NCBI GenBank assembly: GCA_020446675.1
Contig: JAGREE010000046.1
Coordinates: forward strand, 1 to 38,622
Direction: 5' to 3'
Origin: Alphaproteobacteria bacterium
GTDB lineage: Bacteria > Pseudomonadota > Alphaproteobacteria > Sphingomonadales > Emcibacteraceae
DNA: 38,622 nucleotides
Shown here: in pieces, positions 35,051 through 38,622 of the stretch
How the letters are laid out: each line of letters begins with the position of its first letter
Numbering within the stretch: position 1 is the stretch's first letter
Notes under the pieces: generated by a model
The model's input: only the letters and a program-made list of their open reading frames with translations
Databases searched by the model: none
What the model was told of the DNA's origin: nothing
Made by a program: the position numbers and the translations under genes

Positions 35051-36108
35051 TTTGGAAGGTCCGCACACAGCGCAGTCCAGTCTTTCAATTCCGGCTGACC
35101 CGGTTTTCGCTCCCCAAACATGGTAAGTATCTGATTGTTATTTTTATCAAAGAGCTCAAGCGAAGTGACAATGCCGTCATTGGTCGGTTTGCGCACGACC
35201 CATGCTTTATCTATCTGACTTTCCCTCACATGAAGATCAAATCGGGGGTCAAGAATATTGAGCCAGTCCCCTGAATCAACAATTCTTTTAACCGGGCCTG
35301 TATGTATTTGTATACATCCTTTATTACCGACAAAAATCATGATGGGAAGACCTGTATGCGATGCTTTTTCCAAGGCATATCTGAAGGCGCCTTTCGATAC
35401 TTCAAAAGCAAGATCCGTTCCTGCAAGCCTTAAAGCCTGCACTCTTGATACTCCAAAATCCCGCAAAATCTGAATAAAATCATGGGTATCCTGTAAAGCA
35501 AGCCAATGTTTTCTCATTCTATCCGCTTCAATTTTTTCATCCGGAACTTCAACAGGGAGTGGCGCATGAGCGGTTGTTTTGATTTCTGTATACTGATTAT
35601 CCGCTCTGAACTGACTGACCAATTCATAATAAGCTTCAAAATTACTGCCATCGGTTAAATAGACTTTATGAACGGACGCCCCGGAAAGATCAAAAAACTG
35701 CAGACTTTTTCGTTCTCCTCGCTCTGTATTTTCTGTCACCGCAAACCCAAAATGCCAATGGCTGAAGAAAATTCGTAAATCAATTTCACGGTTAACAACC
35801 AGAGCATGTCCAGGACTGACTGAAACAGCACCGAATTTTCCATTTTTCTCATGTACCGCATCGTCATTTCTCGTAATGCAGAGAATTTCACCCAATTTTG
35901 GAAGTCTTTTAATAATTTTCCCCCACTCCGCCTTAAGCCTAACCGCCGTTTCACCAATACCGGTTGCAACCAGTTCTGCTTCGCTTACACCCAGTGCTTC
36001 AGCCGCATTGCGGATACGGACTTTTGGGTTTTCTTGTTTAAATAATTGCCATTTTTCTTTTAAATCCTGCATATAGGATTTTTCATCACTTGCCAGTGCC
36101 ATTTTCAT
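35047..36108 (-). CDS. hmuS: Heme-handling protein HmuS
   Basis: 353 residues of two HemS-type repeats; N-terminus MKMALASDEKSYMQDLKEKW and AAEALGVSEAELVATGIGE are typical. His residues expected to bind heme occur in HWHFGFAV and HIHTGP-like segments. HmuS/ChuS/HemS proteins store, transfer or degrade heme in the cytoplasm. AAAGGAG precedes the ATG. It is coupled with hmuT by an ATGA overlap. Confidence 0.95.
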   Translation of the reverse strand: MKMALASDEKSYMQDLKEKWQLFKQENPKVRIRNAAEALGVSEAELVATGIGETAVRLKAEWGKIIKRLPKLGEILCITRNDDAVHEKNGKFGAVSVSPGHALVVNREIDLRIFFSHWHFGFAVTENTERGERKSLQFFDLSGASVHKVYLTDGSNFEAYYELVSQFRADNQYTEIKTTAHAPLPVEVPDEKIEADRMRKHWLALQDTHDFIQILRDFGVSRVQALRLAGTDLAFEVSKGAFRYALEKASHTGLPIMIFVGNKGCIQIHTGPVKRIVDSGDWLNILDPRFDLHVRESQIDKAWVVRKPTNDGIVTSLELFDKNNNQILTMFGERKPGQPELKDWTALCADLPK

Positions 36109-36142
36109 AATATTCTCCTTTGTAAAATTTCAGAGTTTTGTC

Positions 36143-36182
36143 GGCTGGCTCGCAAAATATATTTCTAATGCGCTGGCTGGCT
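36143..36182 (-). promoter_or_regulatory. Repeated GGCTGGCT motif upstream of hmuS
   Basis: GGCTGGCTCGCAAAATAT (36143-36160) and a second GGCTGGCT at 36175-36182. The first matches GGCTGGCTCTGCTAAATAT at 38583-38601 upstream of the receptor gene, save for one indel and one mismatch. Likely a regulatory site in the intergenic space between hemP and hmuS; the factor (Fur, Irr, RirA or another) cannot be named from sequence. Confidence 0.45.
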
Positions 36183-36212
36183 TAACTAATGTTCTGATTG
36201 GTTCCTTAATAT

Positions 36213-36389
36213 CTACTTTGTTAATATCAGTTTATTTTGCGATGTTTTTCGCAGACGATACTCGACATCCCCGTGGACTATAATGATCTCATTTCGTCCC
36301 TGAAGCAGTTTGCTGCTGTCACATCTGCCGGTAGCATTGATCTGTTCTTGTATCGGTTCTTTAGAGGGCAGATTTACGTCATCAATCAT
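36213..36389 (-). CDS. hemP: Hemin uptake protein HemP
   Basis: 58 residues too short for many gene finders. The N-terminal 24 residues are variable (MIDDVNLPSKEPIQEQ); the rest has the HemP signature: SSKLLQGRNEIIIVHGDVEY, then RLRKTSQNKLILTK at the end. HemP proteins sit in bacterial hemin operons and are linked to heme uptake or its control. AAAGGGA lies before the ATG. It sits between the receptor gene (16 nt apart) and hmuS. Confidence 0.93.
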   Translation of the reverse strand: MIDDVNLPSKEPIQEQINATGRCDSSKLLQGRNEIIIVHGDVEYRLRKTSQNKLILTK

Positions 36390-36404
36390 ATCATTCCCTT
36401 TCTT

Positions 36405-38480
36405 TTAAAACTGCTGCGATATATTGAGTTTAAAACGGCGGCCCGGTTGATGAATAACGGTTGGATGGATCGAATAATCCTCATTCAGCACATTATCGAG
36501 CGCAAAACTAAAAACAGTATTCTGCAAAACACCCCCCAAAGGTGACCATCTTGCAAAAATATCAACTGACTGATAGCCTTGCGTGGTAACACTTTCATCA
36601 GGTACATCAGTCTGTGCGGCCGTTATAGTGATGCGGGTGCCGACTCTTAAACCGATATCCTGGAATTTACCCGTCAAACGAACTGTCATGCTGTCGGGCG
36701 CAATTGAAGAAAGCCCTTCATCTGTCAGTGGGTTCCTGCCGTTAGCTGTAAAACCACTTATTCCAAAAGTGATATATTCATTTTCATAACGGAGATCCCC
36801 TTCAAATCCGTCAATTTTCGCTTTACTGTTAACATTCTGAGTGGTTCCATAGAAAGTCATTGGGCCGAATGGTGGAATAAATTCAGGTGCTTTCAGTGGA
36901 TCAACATAGGATACGACCGTATCAACAAAATTATTAACGTCCGTATTAAAATAGTTGGCACTTATGACAAAGCTGTCCCCGACATTAAACAGATCAGACT
37001 GTCTGAATCGAATGCCTGCTTCCCATGATTTCGCCTGCTCCGCCATTAGAAGGGGCGTAGGATCAAACTCATTGACGACAAGGGTGCCAGGGCCGAAACC
37101 TTCAGGCACAGAAAAATGAACACCATCGTTATAGAGTTCGGTTAGCGTCGGCGCTCTAAACGCTTCTGAATAACTGCCCCAAAGATAAATCTGATCGGTG
37201 GGATTAAGTCCTATTGAAATTCGTGGTGTAAAATCACTTTCGGATCTATTGTCAAAAACGCCATTTGAAGTCAGATCATAGCTGTCATACCGCACCCCAG
37301 GAATGATTGAAACAAGTCCATCCACTATGTCAATTTCCAGCTGGGTATAGCCCGCGATAAACTTTCGCTCAGAAGCAGGATATTCAGGGCGGTCAACACC
37401 ATCTCTTGTGCCATCCTGCTCATCCTTAAAATATTCCAAACCGTAAGTAATTGCCGAGCTCAGATTATCTGAAAATGTGACCCTGCTGGTATTATGCAGA
37501 TCAGTTCCGTATGATTTAAAGTTTGATTTGTCAGAGCGACCATCAAACAGCCGATCTTCACTTATATTAATATTCGAGTAGTGTATGACTGTTTTTAAAT
37601 CGATCAGATTATTATCAGGATCATGGTAGGTATAATTTCCCCTAATATTATATTGGGATGTGTCCCGGTCAACAACTGTGGTCGGCGAGGAAACATCATC
37701 AGACGCGGTAGGGTTTAATCCCTGACTATCAAAAAAATCTGCATTAATCTCAAAGCGCTGAAATTCAGTTGGTTCAAATCCGAGTTTCGAATGTCCATTG
37801 ACAATTTCGTCCCGACTATCAACAATTGGGCTGCCTGATCCATCTGTAAGATCATCATAAATTTTCCTGTAAACAAGATTGGCCAGCATATCGACTTTAT
37901 TCGATTTGCCGAATATACTGCCCGAAGTGAATAATTCATTTCCATTAGACTGATAACCGATGCTGCTTCTGGCGCCGATGTCCTGCCCCTCACGCAAAAG
38001 ATCTTTTGCCCCCTTCGTTTCAAGGGAAAGAACTCCACCAATGGCCCCACTACCATATAATGATGACGCGGAACCGCGGATAATTTCGACCCTTTTAATC
38101 AACTCAGGATCAACAAAAAATCTCCCTCTGTGAGAAATATCAAAATTTTGTCTGGCACCATCAGTTCTGATAACCAATTGCTGATCAGAAAACCCTCTGA
38201 TAGACGGCTCTTCTGCAATCCTTCTGGCACCGCCCTGCACCGAAAGTCCCGGTACACCATCAAGAACATCTGAATAGGAAAGCGGTATAAACTGCTCAAT
38301 TTCCTGCTGATCAATGACCGCAACAGCCGTTGGTGTTTCAAACACATTTCTTTCAGTTTTCGTTGCTGTAACCGTGATAACATCAACATCTTCCAATGAG
38401 GCTTCTTCAGCAATGACATATGCAGTAGGGGAAATGGCCATCAATAAAGCCAACATTGAAACATTACTATAAAAATTCAC
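36405..38480 (-). CDS. hmuR: TonB-dependent hemin receptor
   Basis: 691 residues from GTG 38480, which is 7 nt after AAGGAG; a TTG at 38486 is only one base from it. Signal peptide (SMLALLMAISPTAYVIA), TonB box region near DVDVITVTATKTE, plug domain with GSASSLYGSGAIGG, then a beta-barrel to the terminal Phe (FKLNISQQF). The heme-receptor FRAP motif is present (EAFRAPTLTELYNDGVHF, with the His after it), but the NPNL motif is changed to DPTPLL. It imports heme across the outer membrane using TonB. Confidence 0.94.
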   Translation of the reverse strand: MNFYSNVSMLALLMAISPTAYVIAEEASLEDVDVITVTATKTERNVFETPTAVAVIDQQEIEQFIPLSYSDVLDGVPGLSVQGGARRIAEEPSIRGFSDQQLVIRTDGARQNFDISHRGRFFVDPELIKRVEIIRGSASSLYGSGAIGGVLSLETKGAKDLLREGQDIGARSSIGYQSNGNELFTSGSIFGKSNKVDMLANLVYRKIYDDLTDGSGSPIVDSRDEIVNGHSKLGFEPTEFQRFEINADFFDSQGLNPTASDDVSSPTTVVDRDTSQYNIRGNYTYHDPDNNLIDLKTVIHYSNINISEDRLFDGRSDKSNFKSYGTDLHNTSRVTFSDNLSSAITYGLEYFKDEQDGTRDGVDRPEYPASERKFIAGYTQLEIDIVDGLVSIIPGVRYDSYDLTSNGVFDNRSESDFTPRISIGLNPTDQIYLWGSYSEAFRAPTLTELYNDGVHFSVPEGFGPGTLVVNEFDPTPLLMAEQAKSWEAGIRFRQSDLFNVGDSFVISANYFNTDVNNFVDTVVSYVDPLKAPEFIPPFGPMTFYGTTQNVNSKAKIDGFEGDLRYENEYITFGISGFTANGRNPLTDEGLSSIAPDSMTVRLTGKFQDIGLRVGTRITITAAQTDVPDESVTTQGYQSVDIFARWSPLGGVLQNTVFSFALDNVLNEDYSIHPTVIHQPGRRFKLNISQQF

Positions 38481-38622
38481 AAACAAACTCCTTAGTTAAC
38501 CTAAATTGATTATGGTTTACGCTTGGCTTGCTTGTCTTTTTAATGCTACCCGAAAATGTTGCGGGATTTTTCATCAGACAATGGCTGGCTCTGCTAAATA
38601 TTAGTCAAGACGACTCAATAGC
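38481..38622 (-). promoter_or_regulatory. Upstream region of the hemin operon
   Basis: 142 bases to the window edge. Holds the GGCTGGCT-centred motif (38583-38603), about 100 bp before the start of hmuR. No clear -35/-10 pair or canonical Fur/Irr box was found. Confidence 0.4.

Noticed and set aside
36237..36545. 102-codon + strand frame
   Set aside because: Antisense to hemP and the end of hmuR; the minus strand has the recognisable HemP signature.
1..38622. CRISPR array, rRNA genes or insertion sequences
   Set aside because: No regularly spaced repeats, rRNA segments or transposase genes were seen on either strand.

Overview
The window is a low-GC (roughly 40-45% by eye) alphaproteobacterial chromosome segment. 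The lineage call rests on marker families largely confined to Alphaproteobacteria: a TrcR/DUF1013 regulator, DUF3126, an FzlA-like GST-fold division protein next to queG, COQ9 divergent from rpsU, two YdcH/DUF465 proteins and a HemP/HmuS-type hemin locus. The genus cannot be fixed from sequence alone. A marine Emcibacterales/Kordiimonadales/Sneathiella-like organism would fit, but that is inference.

Layout. 1-2.4 kb: end of an unknown gene, an SCP2 lipid-binding protein, unknown proteins and a lipoprotein with a transglutaminase-like Cys/His/Asp pattern. 2.4-7 kb: rpsU, COQ9, the purEK operon, a GGDEF diguanylate cyclase, a YdcH protein and ubiX. COQ9 and UbiX both serve ubiquinone synthesis. 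7-14.7 kb: a second, very short YdcH gene, trcR, a periplasmic TonB-C-terminal protein, a secreted protein overlapping DUF3126, a CDF transporter, fzlA-queG, a TPR protein, an SDR and an alpha/beta hydrolase. 14.9-26.6 kb is a translation block: thrS, infC (probably starting at a non-canonical AUA), a candidate sRNA, csaA, a TraB/GumN protein, rpmI-rplT, pheS-pheT, a SAM methyltransferase, lepA and rpmF.

27.1-29.85 kb: a tRNA-Ser(GGA) gene whose 3' end is repeated exactly (20 bp) 2.66 kb downstream. Between the copies lie two orphan membrane proteins, an XRE regulator and much AT-rich non-coding DNA, as expected of a small tRNA-integrated element that has lost or never carried an integrase. 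29.86-32.4 kb: an arsR-VOC pair with an operator-like palindrome, a VPLPA-CTERM surface protein, and a decayed segmental duplication (arsR fragment plus hmuV tail) on both sides of that protein gene.

32.3-38.5 kb: a full hemin uptake operon on the minus strand: TonB-dependent receptor, HemP (58 aa), HmuS, HmuT, HmuU and HmuV. Heme would cross the outer membrane through the receptor, be bound by HmuT, imported by HmuU/HmuV and handled in the cytoplasm by HmuS. A GGCTGGCT-centred motif is shared by the DNA upstream of hmuS and of the receptor gene.

No complete new defence or mobile system is evident. The items most worth a second look are the tRNA-Ser element, the duplication around the VPLPA-CTERM gene, the AUA start of infC, the three-hairpin sRNA after infC, and the shared motif in the heme operon.
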